Shown here one piece after another: positions 20,970 to 33,627 of a stretch of DNA of 64,000 bases. The stretch is from Scalesia atractyloides. Taxonomy: Eukaryota > Streptophyta > Magnoliopsida > Asterales > Asteraceae. Every line of letters begins with the position of its first letter. The stretch's first letter is position 1. The notes beneath the pieces are model-generated. The model saw only the letters and a program-made list of their open reading frames with translations, made no database searches and was not told the DNA's origin. The DNA lies in assembly GCA_947069175.1 (NCBI GenBank), contig CAMTDV010000003.1, forward strand, positions 28,918,853-28,982,852, written 5' to 3'. The position numbers were made by a program, and so were the translations under genes.

Positions 20970-23900
20970 GGAAGAAACACGTGTTTGATCTGTGGGAGGA
21001 GGTCTGTTGTAGGTGTCACCAAACTCAAACCTTCTCAAAGATGCCTTTTTGACAACTTCAGCAATTCTTGCTTCTTTTCTCTCTTGCTTTAGTACTTCTT
21101 TGCCTTCAAGTTTTCTACAGATTGAGTTCCGTATTTTCCTGAATTAATATTGTTAGCATAACAAACATTGATAACCTGCCGGAACTGCAACGCCTGCACT
21201 TTATCTTTCTCTTCAAAAGTTATCTTGCTATATAATAAACATTCAATATCCTTCTTTGAGCAGTTTACTAGCCACATAGGGTCTAGTATTCTAATTCCTC
21301 TCCATAAGCCATATATTCTTTTATGTGCCACAACTGCTTCGGTCAGTTCTCCGGTGCTTTTCCAGGAATCATCATCTTGTACACAAATCACAACTTCTCT
21401 TGTTTGAGAGTCATAATGCCACCACTTGAATATTGTATGGAAATCTTGTTCAATCTTCATAAACGGCATATTAGTCATAATATGTGGTCGTTTCACAATT
21501 AGTGTAACATCTTTCTGTTTGTTTACTGGATCAAACTTGATAATTCTTCTTGGAATATGCGGCTTCCAGTATTTAAACCCAGGTGGAGCTTCAAACTTTA
21601 TCAATTTCCACAGACGTTGATCATGAAACTTCATCTTGAGATTGATACATTTCGTCTGAACTAACTCTTCAATATCCCAAAATGGCACGTCTTGATGTCA
21701 CTCAAGTACCTGAAGTACTGAACACTAAACTCTCTCTTAATCACATAAACATTCAACTCTTCTATCCATCCCCAACTTAATATATCCCCCAACAATTTGT
21801 CAGGATCACGAGTAAGGAAAGCTAATGGACATTTGAACTTTCTTTCTTGTGGCATCTCCTTGAACCATAACTTCTTTGTTGCAGCTATCCCTTCTTTAGA
21901 TAAACGTTTAGACACGTTTCCTTCTTTCACAGTTTCCTTGACCTTTCTTCTCAATAAATCATCAGTTGCTTCAGAAAATAACTCTTTAAAGGTTGGAAAG
22001 TCATCTATTCCTTCACCAGAGTATTTAGCAGTAGCATCATCGTTAGAATCATCTTCCACGACAACCCTGTCACACTCATCAGCTTCTAACACATACTTAC
22101 AAATATAATCATTAGGCTGTGAAGCACTATGTTGTTTAATTCATCTTCAGAATCAAATACAAAGGATTTGTCGTCTACACCTAACATTTTGGCAATTTCT
22201 TCCTTGGTGTAGTTATGAACGAATTCTCCTTCTTTAACATCATGCTCCGAATAGAAAACTCTTGGTGTTTGCACGTAAGGAACAACCGATTTAGGAACAG
22301 CTGTGAGGATTCCTGACTGCTCAGCTTCATTCATAGGGTCCTTCGTCACCCCTGTCTTTGGGCATCATCTTCTTAATTAACTGAATCATTTAAGAAGGCA
22401 TCATACTCAAAGGATTCATTAGTCTTCATAGTTTCAACAATGAACCCTGTGCCCCCTGATCATTATCATCATTATTGCCCTGATCATCATCCTCTTTCTT
22501 ATCATCATTCTTGTCATCGCTTTTATCATCGTCCTAATCACCCTCATCATCATCAGCAGCAACGTCATCTTCATTCTCATCGTATGCGTTAATCTCTGCG
22601 TACATCTATTTTCTTTCCAAGTACTTTCAGTGCCTTTCAGATAGTTCAGTAACATCGAGGATTTTCCCAACTATCACATAGTTAATTGGCAGCTCTAATT
22701 CAACAACAGGTGCATTAGGCTCAATGATAGGCATTGTATCAATCCGATTTTTACCTTTACCAATCGCAGCAGCATCTTTCTCTGCCTTCCTTGCCCTTTC
22801 GTCGGCTCTTATCTTCGCCTCTTCGATCTCTATCTTATCATGTTTAGCTGCAAAATTGATATTATATCTCTTATGGAGCACTTTAAACAACATATCAAAT
22901 TTCTTAGCATTTTCGGCTTTTTCTATCCCCATATCTTTAACAACCAGATGTAACCTTTCATTCTCAGCAGTGACACTAGTAAGCATTAACAAGTGCATGT
23001 TCTCTGTTTCAAGCTGTTTGATGGTAGCATCATGTTCTTTGATCTTGTTCTCTAGTTCACCCATCTTTTCATTATCATCCACCAATACAGTAATCCATGC
23101 TTCCAACCACTATTTATCTTCTTCCAGAAACTGGATTCTTCTTTCAAACTCCTTTATCTTGGTCTCTATCTCATTGATCTTGTTATGATTGAACATATCT
23201 GCATTAAACCCTTTCGAAAACGAAATATCACCAAAATCATCTCGAAATTTATCAGCCAAAGAACATCTTGGACCAGATTGTGGTGTAGAACGTTGTTGAA
23301 TATGGGGTGTAGGCTGCTTTGGTGGTGATGGTTGTGGAGGTGTGATATGTTTTGGTGATAGAGGATGTGGTGGTGATTGAGGGGGATAACAGTTGGTTGT
23401 ACATGTGATGGAGGTTGTGAGGGTGTTATGATGGGTGATGGTGGTAGTGGTTGTTGTTCAAAAGTAGGTACACTATTTCAACTTCAGGTGTTCTCTTTCT
23501 TCCATACTTCTTTCTCACCTTCTATGCAGCCGGAGGACCAGTAGACTTAGCAACATCAGAAGCTTTACTTTTCATACGTTTAGCTAGTTTCCTTGCAGGC
23601 TTAGTGACCACAAATTCTTCATCAGGATTAGAAAGCATATATGACTCATCATCATCCCCCAGAACTTTCCTCTTTTTTAATTCTGCCTTTTTAGCTGCAC
23701 CTTCTACTTCTAGATCGACGCTATCATCAGACAATCCTTCAGCATCACCATCATTTCCTTCAACACCTGTAAATACTTGTTTCTCTGTGTCAGCTGTCAT
23801 GCTTTCAACATTATCTCCCTATATTTATCATGGTCAGACGTAACAGAATAAACATCGTCATGAAAAACTTCTGCTTCTTTCACATTCTCTGCACCTAGCA

Positions 23901-24127
23901 CCTCTACATTAACAGGTTCATTCGCTTGTACTTCTGCAACCTCTGGTTCATCAACAAGTAACGTTCGTACAGTAGCACATTTTCTTTTCTGAGTTGTTGT
24001 AGTTGAGGTACCAGCGGCTTGCTTCTTTGGAGTTGATCATTTTCTTTTCTTTTTATCTTCTTCCTTTTCATACCAGGCACTTCACCTAAGAACAAGACCC
24101 TCCAAACAAGCAATTTCTGGGATTTTC
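20970..24127 (-). pseudogene. accessory ORF of copia C, degenerate, N-terminal domain deleted
   Basis: The first exon-like bases (24127) lead straight into the basic middle region (KRKKIKRKENDQ), so the N-terminal HRxGGYD domain seen in A and B is lost. Then come an acidic stretch (23522-23800, EGLSDDSVDLEVEG), a coiled-coil segment (22627-23106), VHNYTKEEIAKMLGV (22086-22349), GWIEELNVYVIKREFSVQYF (21661-22092) and a C-terminal domain with DQRLWKLIKF, HYDSQTREVV and GIRILDPMWLVNC (21089-21688). The last readable residues, near 20990, are RRFEFGDTYNRPPP. It is homologous to the B and A proteins; function unknown, no membrane segments seen. Confidence 0.75.
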
Positions 24128-24555
24128 CTGTAAACACAACGATATCAACACTTAGAAAATTTTTAATGAAATTACACAACATTTTAGTGCTAGTTGTACC
24201 ATGTTGCGGAGTGTACATTTTCACTTCATACGAAGTGGTACATACTAACATAACAATTCTGACCAAGGCACTTCGTAAAAAGTGCTCTTTTATAAATTCA
24301 GCACATTTCACTTCGTACGAAGTGGACATCCACTTTGTACGGAGTGGCTCACTCCGCACAAAAACGACTGCCATGAACATCAAGGTTTAAACTTGTGATT
24401 TTTATTAAATTGATGGTTCATTAAGGTCGTATAATGCCGATTAACCAAAATATGTGTTCAATTTTTGATTTAGCCGGTCAGTTTTTCGTAGATATACGTC
24501 TTTAAGTCCGTTTTGCCGAAAAGTTAGAATTGACGGTTAAATCTCGGTCATCTAC
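24128..24555 (-). other. candidate intron upstream of the C accessory ORF
   Basis: Minus-strand GTTAAG|GTAGAT at 24555 and TGTGTTTACAG|GAAAA at 24128 bound 428 nt, close in size and position to the 419-nt block in B. It holds palindromes at 24222-24237, 24269-24284, 24309-24324 (perfect CACTTCGTACGAAGTG) and 24331-24346. Confidence 0.5.
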
Positions 24556-24682
24556 CTTAACCATTGTAAGATGTGTATAAATCAACCTCCCCAAGGTGTA
24601 TATTGATAGCACTTCCTTAAAAATCGCTTAAAAGGTTCTGATCGCGCATGGGTTTCTCTAGATCGCACAAGTAAGTAATGGC

Positions 24683-24741
24683 TGCTTCGTACGAGGTGTC
24701 CTCCACGTCGTACGAGGTGGTCAATCACATCGTCCGAAGTG
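24683..24741 (-). promoter_or_regulatory. upstream palindrome cluster of the C accessory ORF
   Basis: Three variants (TGCTTCGTACGAGGTG at 24683, CACGTCGTACGAGGTG at 24704, CACATCGTCCGAAGTG at 24726) occupy the place of the B internal promoter. The TATA-containing bases of B are deleted or changed here, so this unit may be inactive. Confidence 0.5.
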
Positions 24742-26150
24742 GCTCTTTATGCGATGTGAACTTCCAACTTTCAAACTTTTAACTTTTTCGAACATTTTTT
24801 AGTAATAACAACCCACTCAGTTGACCAAGTCCAAGTTAATGACCTTAGTTGACCACATTATGACCAAACTTATGTTTTTCATCAATTTTAAGTTTCAAAT
24901 TAATGAACTTTTCATCGTTTCATAACATTTTCTCTTTCTGGATTAGCTCCCAACTCGTAGTTCCTCAGTTTCAATTAGCAACTTGTCGCTTCCGACTTTG
25001 AAGATTAGTTTTCGATCATCGATAGTCGAAACTAAGATAGAAATAAATTATTTTTGTATTTTCCAAAGTTTATACTAAAACACACTAAAAATCTTTTTGG
25101 GTTTTTCTGAAAAGAAATGTAAACTTTGTACAAACATATTTACCGACATATTTTTGTGAGTTTGTGTTAGAGGATCATATCAGTTTTAGGACATATCACT
25201 AGTACCATTAATCTCGAGAAAACTTAAAGTTCTAAAAGATTTATTTAGATTGTTAGTATACTGATCCACTTAAACCTCTACATATTTCTCAATTGTTTCA
25301 ACATACGTTACGTAGTTTTAGGAACATGACTTAACTGTGTTTCCTACCTTAGAATATACTCCCGTATCGAGGTTCCCTAGATTTCATCTCACATGTGAAT
25401 ATATCTAACTGATATATGTATATGGCTAATGCGAAACCTTAAGAGCTCAGGTAAGTACTACCATACAGACAAAGAGATGAACGCTCGACTTATAGGTGGT
25501 GTTCCAAATTTGGAATCTTTTAAACTACAATTGTCATATCTTTTGATATTTTCAATTTTGATGCAACTTTAGGGTTTTAATGCAAAAGTATTATACAAGT
25601 TCTAGGTCATTGCTGATGCAAAATCAGAAGAACTTATATAATACCCTAGATATCAATTAAATATAAAGATCTAGTATCTCAGAATCTGGCATTCTCTCAA
25701 ATGAAATTTCCGAGTACTAAGTCCATATATCCGAGAGATGTTAAGCCACAGATTAATCAGTTATTCTTTTGAAGTTTATATCTCGAAAACAATTTATTGA
25801 ATGTGCAAAGCCTCCTAACACATCATTAGTAAGACCTGTTTAACCGCTTTTTAACATTACATTTCTTTAGCATATTGTGATAGTCCACTGATGTACTATC
25901 ATTTCCACTTTTTACATGAAAACTCTTTGTCTTTTTTAATGTTTTTGTACTTTTTGAATTTTTAAATGTTTTTTTGTATTTCCATAACTATTCTCCCCTT
26001 AAAATCAAAAACATATTTTTAGATTTTTGTTTTTAAAGAAAGAAAATTTTAAAAAAATTTAAAACAAATAAAGACACACTGATGAGCATCACGTCAAATC
26101 ATCGTCCATCTCGAATTCAACCTCATTTTCATCCCCTGATGTCAGATTTT
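24742..26150 (-). other. non-coding spacer of copia C
   Basis: AT-rich with no coding signal. Long stretches align by eye with 12960-14290 of copia B in the same order, confirming a shared 3' spacer of this element family. Confidence 0.65.
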
Positions 26151-27600
26151 TTAAACCGTTTAGTTTCAACAGCTTTTGAATTTTGCTCTATCAAAAGCTT
26201 TAGTGTAAAAATCTTCCTTTTGGTCATCAGTGTGGATCTTTTCAATTCAAACCAACTTTTTCTCATAGAAATCATGGATAAAGTGGTGTCGAATTCTATA
26301 TGTTCAGTTTTTGAGTGTTGAACCGGATTTTTTGTTAGATCAATGGCTGCGTTGTTATCTACGCATATAGGCGTATCAAGAAATTGCAGTCAGAAGTCTC
26401 TCATTTGTTGTTGTATCCACAAAATTTAGGAACAACAACTGGATGCTGGAACATATTCAGCTTCGCAAGTAGAGAGAGTGACCGCTGTCTGTTTCTTGCA
26501 TTGCCATGTTACTAATCGAGTTCCGAAGAACTAGCAACCAACCGTTGTAGATGTGGCGTTAAATTTGTAGCAACCAAAATCAGATTGGAATATCCCACAA
26601 GAATGAAGTTGCAGTCATGTGGATACCATAAGCCGGTGCTTGGGCAACCCTTCAGATAGCGAATTATCCTTTTGATGATCAACAAATATGAATCCCTGGG
26701 ATTTAACTGATATCGGGCGCAATGGCATGTCGGATACATAATATACGGCCTCGAAGCTATAAGATACATCAATGATCTGATCATAGAGCGAAATAATGTT
26801 TCATCTAATTTCACTCCATGAGTATCGGGACAAATGTCGTGATTTATGGCCAACGGGGTTGATGCAGGTGATGTTCCTGACATCTCGAATTTCTTCAATA
26901 CATCACGAAGATACTTCGTCCGATTGATAAAGATACCATCAGGCAGCTAATCGACCAAAAGTCCCAAAAAGAACTTCATCTCTCCCATTGCACTCATCTC
27001 AAATTTCTTTTTCATGACTTCTTCAAAGTCTTTACACAACGATTCATTTGTCGAACCAAAGATGATATCGTCCACATAGATTTGTACGATAATCAGATGT
27101 CCATCCACTTCTCTGCTAAAGAGGGTATTGCCTACTGTTCCTCTAGTGAAACTGTTTCCCGGAAGGTGTTGAGAAAGCGTCTCGTACCAGGCTATTGGAG
27201 CCTGGTGTAAATCGTAGAGCGCCTTATCTAGTAGGTAAACCTTATCTTTGTGTATCAGATCAACAAACCCTGGTGATTGGCTGACATACACTTCCTCTTT
27301 AACTTTTCCTTACAGAAAGGCAGATTTCACATCCAACTGGTACACTTTAAACCCTTTCCATGACGCAAATGCCAAGCATATGCGGATAGCTTCAAGGCGT
27401 GCGACAGGAGCATAGACCTCAGTGCAGTCTATACCTTCTTGCTGATGAAAACCTTGTACTACAAGACGAGCTTTGTTTCTAACTACAATCCCTCTATCGT
27501 CTCATTTGCACTTGAAAACCCATTGTGTACTTATTTTCTTGTGATTATCGGGTAGATCGACAAGCTTCCAGACTCCAAGCTTTTCAAATTATAACAATTC
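26150..27600 (-). pseudogene. reverse transcriptase-RNase H of copia C, degenerate
   Basis: From the right: an RT N-terminal remnant near 27300-27590, then VDLIHKDKVYLLDKALYDLHQAP and IYVDDIIFGSTNESL (catalytic YVDD intact) in 26947-27291. LDETLFRSMIRSLMYLIASRPYIMYP and RYLKGCPSTGLWYP follow in 26512-26898. RNase H after about 26510 is frame-broken. Stops occur at 26946 and 26511. Confidence 0.85.
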
Positions 27601-29600
27601 TTCGTGCATAGCTTCAAACTAGCTTTCCTCCTGAAGAGCTTCTTTATATGTCTTTGGTTCAACCTGTGAAATAAAACAACTATAAGAAATAGTATCTTGA
27701 GTGGTGCAACTTTAGTGTAAAAGCAACTTAGATCCTTACTGATCTAATTTCGCATTTTTACTCCGGTCTGCAAATCTCCGATGATATTTTCCGACAGATA
27801 TTGCGAATAAGTTCTCGGCATCACTTCATTAGAGATATTCACTTCACTTTCCAGATTCGTAACACTCTGTTCAGCAACCTGTTCTATAGTAGCATCACTT
27901 TCCAGATTCGTAACATTCTGTTCAGCAACCTGTTCTATAGTGGCAACATCATTCCTAGCACTTGATTCACCAGTATTGTTTAGAAGACTTTGAATCTATC
28001 CTGATCCTTCATCGGAGCTGGATCCCGCATTGTCATAAGTAGGCTCTCCATGAGAATTCAAATCATCTGACTGATTGAAAGAAGGTGTTGTGTTGTTTAC
28101 AACTTGTTCGATGACGGGTTCTTGTTAACAATTGATCGAGCCTTCTTTAGATGCATTTGTGTCGTCTTGAGGTTGTGAAATCACCAACGGTCTAGGAACT
28201 TGCTCTTGATTAGATTCTTGATGTTATTGATATAACAACACAAGTTCTTCATCTATTGGTTCATCCGGAAGATCAAAAGAATTCCACAGACTCTCGTCGT
28301 TAAATAACCAAGGATCATTAGGCTTCTGTGTAGTAGACATGTATCTCTTGCAGTCAACATGTTGAGCTAGAATAACCCGGTTTAAGCTAGGCAGATAAAC
28401 TTTCTTCTAAGGATTAGCATATCCCATGAAAAATCCCTCTAGAGTCGTAGCACCGAATTTACCATCTAGGTCAATGACCTTACATGGAGATCCAAACGAC
28501 TCCAAAAACTCCAAATTTGGTTTTGTTAGTTAAGCAGTTCAAAGCATGTTTTCTTATGATCCTTGACTGTTAATACTCTATTCAGCGTGTAATAGGCAGA
28601 GGTAACTACTTCTCTCCAAAATCTGATAGGCAATTTCGAACAGGCAAGCATTGTACGTGCTGTTTCAATGAGAGTACGATTCTTCCATTTAGCTACTCCA
28701 TTTTCTTGCGGAGTATAGGGAGCGCTGAATTCATGAAGAATACCTTTAGCATTGCAGAATTCGAGCATCTCTTTTGAACTCCGTACCATTGTCACTATGT
28801 ATTCTACTGATTGGCCAATGTTATAAGTTCTCCAATTTTCTGAAGAGGATCATCATATTTTCAAATGTTTCGTCTTTACTTTCCAAAAATAGAACCCATG
28901 AGAATCTCAAGTAGTCGTCAGTCACAACAAGGCAATATAGATCACTAGATATACTTTGAACATTAACTGGCCCAAACAGATCCATATGTAACCTTTCTAG
29001 TGGCAGCTTTATAGAGTTCGGTAGTTTTCTTGGATCCCGATTTCTTGTGCCGCTTTCCCTTCTTATAGCTGATACAATCTTCATTCAAGTGAAAACTCTT
29101 AGGATTCACACCCTCCACCAGATTGTTGTGCACCAGATAATTCATCTTCTATAAATCGATATGACCCATCTTTCGATGCCATAAAATTGATTCCTTTTTT
29201 GTTGCCTTTGTTACAAAACATGACTTGTTTTAGACGTAGTGGATGAAACGTCCATGTCAAGGACATATTGATCATTTTATCGTGGAGTGCGCATGAGGAT
29301 CTACTCCTCGGGGATTTTGAATCTCAACTTCAGAATGAGGCACTCTTTATCATTGAAGTGAGTTGTGAACTACTTAACGCAAATTTGCGAAATGCTCAAC
29401 AAATTGTTCTCTAATTTTGTGATGTGGTTGACTTTATCAAAAGAAACCACGCCATTTGTGAGAATTCCTTCTTCGACTATACGACCTCTTTGAGTACCCG
29501 CAAACCCTACATAGCCTCCTCGAATAGCTTTTACATCATATAATAAGGCTAGTATTCATGTCATGTGCCGAGATGCTCCGCTGTCCATTATCCACTTTGA
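27600..29600 (-). pseudogene. protease and integrase of copia C, degenerate
   Basis: Protease motif DSGASRHMT is readable at about 29555-29585. Integrase pieces: CISYKKGKRHKKS (zinc region, one Cys changed to Tyr relative to copia B), RLHMDLFGPVNV, DDYLRFSWVLF, and TPQENGVAKWKNRTLIETARTM with the catalytic-E region altered (28526-28795). The linker to RT at 27840-28080 contains an in-frame 51-bp tandem duplication (27845 and 27896). Confidence 0.83.
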
Positions 29601-31739
29601 AATGATTGACCTCGAGAGCCCCTACACATGCAATCAATCAAATTATTTGAATAGCAAAGCCCAAGCCATATTGGTCTTGGGTGGGTTTGGGATATCAAAT
29701 TTTGGTTCACTAATGATTTTAATTTCCTTCTTGACTTTAACACCCTGTCTAACCTTTGACTCAATTTTATCTTTTTTTTGTTGGCACAATGGATGTCTTC
29801 TCAACTGTAGAAGATGGTTTGGATTAACTACCCAAGTTTGTGCCTTTGAATATGTCCTTTTTAGGTAAAATTTTGAATCCTTTTATTCGTTTTTGGTTGA
29901 TAATTCACCAACCTCAAAGTTTGAAAAGTTTGCAATTGTTGGCTACCCAAGTTTGTGCCTTTGAATATGTCCTTTTTAGGTAAAATTTTGAATCCTTTTA
30001 TTCGTTTTTGGTTGATAATTCACCAACCTCAAAGTTTGAAAAGTTTGCAATTGTTGGCTACACATATTTTATGGATTCATTGTTTTAGATCTATGTTGAC
30101 ACAAACTCAAGGCCTTTTTGTTTCACATCGTCTATAGACTTTCTCACACCATAAACATGTTTTGGATTGTTTGAGAGCATTGTCGTGCAGTATGCCCGAC
30201 TTTGTTGCATTTGTAGCATTTCCTATTGTCGTTTCCAATAGTGGAATCCAAGGCCTGTTCACGATTTTCCTTTTCCCTTTTAAATTCATCATTTGATTGT
30301 TTACCCAGACTCTCTTTCTCGTTCACAGTGCTTGTTCCAAAAACAAAATCAATTTTCTTTTTATAATTTGGTTTTTGAAATATTTTGTCATTTTTCTTCT
30401 TTTCGTACCCCAAACCTTTCCTCTTGTTTTCATGATAATCCCTTCCCTTCTATTGGTAATTATTTTAAACTCTTTTTGGTTTGGAATAGAATGAAGCATC
30501 TTGTTTTTCAATATTAGAATGACTGACTTCCACCAGCTTGAAAAATTTATCAACACGATCAACATTGACGTTCTGAATTGGGAATTCTTCATCAGAATAC
30601 AATTTATCTGATCCATTCATTTTGTAAATAACCACAATTAGATCATCACTTAAACTGTTTTCTGATGATGAAACATAACTCTTATGAAAGCTTTCTTCTT
30701 TTTAGAATGTGAACTTGATTCAGACTTTTCAAGATTTGACTCAGCACTTTCAAAATCAGTTCTATCAGATTCATTACCCAACACATTTTCGACAACATTT
30801 TTCACAACATCTGATTGGCATTCATAGGTTATATCAATGTATTCTGGTAGCTCATTTTTCTTTTGTTCAGTTTTAGGCTTTAGATTAAGCGCCTTTTCCA
30901 CCCCATCTAGATATTTGTTAGCATAATTGTTCCACATAGGGGGTGGACATTGATTATGACCTAGACCTTTGTTTTGTTTGTCGGATTCATTTTCTTCCTA
31001 TTCGGTTTTCTCAAGTTGTTGTGGAAGAATATGATCAATTACATAAGAGGAAGTTGAGTAACTAATCAACAATTTGTTGACTCGTTCAGACTCAATTTTT
31101 ATGGCTTCAAGTTCAGTTTTTAGCTTAGCAATGGTATCTATGTGAATATTAATCGCCATTTGTTTGTCCATTACTGTAGCTTTTAAATTGATTTTATTGC
31201 CATATCCTCTCTGCTGACTTCATGAAATTGTTTTATTGATCTGCTTAATTTATCATAAGCAGCTTTTGTATCTTTCATGTCACTTGAAAGATTGTTAGTA
31301 TATTCTTTAAGTTCTTTAAATTTCACTCCTTAATTGAGCATTCCTTGCACGACTCCAAGCATTTCGTGCATCGTTTTCCAATTTCTTTAATCACAACCTT
31401 GACCTCTTTGACTGACTCAACATCCGACTCTTTCATTCTATCTTTACTCTATTTAAGAACTACCTCTTGCAGCTTAGCCATCATTGCTTTGTCGGCTATT
31501 TTCTTCAAGTTTTCTGCATTCATTTCCTTCGTAACATTGATAATTTCTTCAACTAGCTTCTCGGATTCTTCTGGTTTAGGTACACACTGGTATTGACTCG
31601 ATCCTGAAGAAACCTCCAAAATATTTATAGACATCAAAAGGTATCATAGTTTTAAATGCATGTTGAATTAAATCTTCCTCGGCACAATGTTCATAGTAAA
31701 TCGCCTCAGCACATGTCACACATGTAAAATCAGAGTTGG
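29600..31739 (-). pseudogene. gag of copia C (3' portion), degenerate
   Basis: From the right: a cysteine-bearing segment (SDFTCVTCAEAIYYEHC) near 31670-31735, a long K/E-rich coiled region with several stops (30940-31640), an acidic piece (30650-30937) and a basic K-rich region. A canonical zinc knuckle CYKCNKVGHTARQC lies at about 30170-30215. The overall order matches SIRE gag C-termini. Below the knuckle lies an identical 115-bp tandem duplication. Confidence 0.75.
29828..30057. repeat. 115-bp perfect tandem duplication
   Basis: Units 29828-29942 and 29943-30057 are identical by eye, both running from CTACCCAAGTTTG to GCAATTGTTGG. Single copies occur at the matching place in copia B. Perfect identity within a badly decayed element implies a recent event or an assembly artefact. 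Confidence 0.85.
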
Positions 31740-33589
31740 TGTGATCTGACGGGTATCTTCATTGCACAGCCGAAGTATTTAATGCTAAGACTTCTAGAAA
31801 GTGAATGTCCGCTAAGTACTCGAATCCCGATGAGTTCTCCTATTCCAACCATGCCATAATTTGAAAATGTAACCTGAGAAATACATGCAAAAATCAACAT
31901 AAAGTTGGCGAGTTCATAGTTTGTTCGAAAAGATTTAAAATAAATATTTTTAGTAACCGGTTTAAATATTGCTAAGAAAACGTAATAAAACCATTTTTCT
32001 CGGCATATCAATTGAAAACCTTGTTTTTGTAAAATATGTATAACGGTCGATGTCCGCGTACGACAAAGACAACATGCCCGCATGAGCCTATAACCCACCC
32101 CGTGCTAGGAAGTGCCACACCAAACCGTTTACTCAAGACGGTAGACTAGCAGGCGATTATAGTTCTGATATGTAGCAAGGACTTCACTGTACAGTTTTAA
32201 GAACCCTACGACTCTTACAGTAGTAGTGGACAATCCAGTCCTTGAGACTTCATGGCGCGCACGAGCATAGGTGGGCCTAACCCACTAGAGTCTTTGTGCC
32301 TTACACAAGTGAGAATGGGCCTAGCCCATTTGAGTCTATAAGCAGGACCAACCAGTCTCCTTATTTGTATGCAGGATAACCCAATCCCATTGTTATTAGG
32401 ACAATCCCGTCACTAGTCATGAAACCATGCACGTTCCGAAAATACGCGTGTGTTTTGTAAAACCGGTATGTTGAGCATAAAGCTTTCGTAAGCCATTTGA
32501 GTTTATTGAAATCCATTTGCAACATAGTTTAGAAATATGAATTTTCGTTCATCAAAATTTTGTGTACTTTTTCAAAACTTGCATGTCTTTCCACCCCCGA
32601 AAACATTTATAAAAATGGAAAACCGTAAAAAGTGGCCGTTATGAACTCACAACTTTGCGTTCCATGCGATCTAGAAAATTTTATGTCCAATGAATATATA
32701 CTCCAGACCTACAAGTGTCTTAATTCAGTAAGACATTAAGGTCTAAATGCTTGCTTCCTCCACAAGTCTTTCACAACATGCATGCATTCGCCAAGACAAC
32801 CCTAATAGTTAACAATTCATAAGTTTCCTACTAATTAGGGTATAGTTGTTTCATGTATAGTTGAGCTCTATTGATTTTTTAATGTCATGACCCATTGGTA
32901 AAATGTTATCTTAAATAATTGCACATACGTCCGTTAGGTATAAATATACTTTTCAATAGGTATTTAAACCGGTATTAGTCGACTCGACAAACTACATATA
33001 CGCATGCTCGTCTAAAATAAACCTTTAGTCTCGGAAATACGGTTGTTTGAACATATGTCTATATATTTTTGCAAGATAACATATGTATACACATGTTGTA
33101 TAAAAGACTCGAATATTGTTATTAATATGAATCAGTAATAGCAATGACAATAATGTATACGTCAAAGTAACGAGCTCTCATATGTCGTATTGTTGGCCGA
33201 ATAATTGTATATAAAATTAAGTGTTCGTGTTGTATATACATACCCGTATGTTTATAAAAATATAAAAATCCTTCTATTAAGTCCTTAAGTTTCTTAGAAC
33301 TTTTAAAATCACCAAGTATACCAGAATGTAGAATGTATACCTAAGATTTTCAAATTTCAAAGTTCTAACTTATATCTATGTAAGATAATTTTTTAAGCCT
33401 AAAACATATATTTAACTACATAGGCACATGTGCATGTCCATCTTGTGTCTGTACACATAGGATACGTATATGCATATGTGTACAATGATGTAAATACATC
33501 CTTAAATATTATGGAACAAAAATCATATTATTGTTCATAGTAAATATTTAAATACTTAATAATACTCATCAATAGATCGGTGGAAAAAA

Positions 33590-33627
<38 letters not shown>

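Larger units (their letters stand above)
20433..31739 (-). mobile_element. Ty1/copia SIRE-type element C, 5' LTR missing
   Basis: Minus-strand order from the right: gag remnant, protease, integrase, RT-RNase H, non-coding spacer with palindrome arrays, accessory ORF, PPT and 3' LTR. It is closest to copia B (shared LTR motif, PPT, spacer and aORF C-terminus). Its gag is interrupted at 31739 by an LTR-like block and seems to resume at 34874-35215. No 5' LTR or PBS is present, so the TSD cannot be tested. Every coding part has stops and frameshifts. Confidence 0.87.

Noticed and set aside
33592..33624. (AT)n tract as a replication origin or matrix attachment site
   Set aside because: A simple microsatellite in AT-rich LTR-like DNA; nothing else supports such a role.
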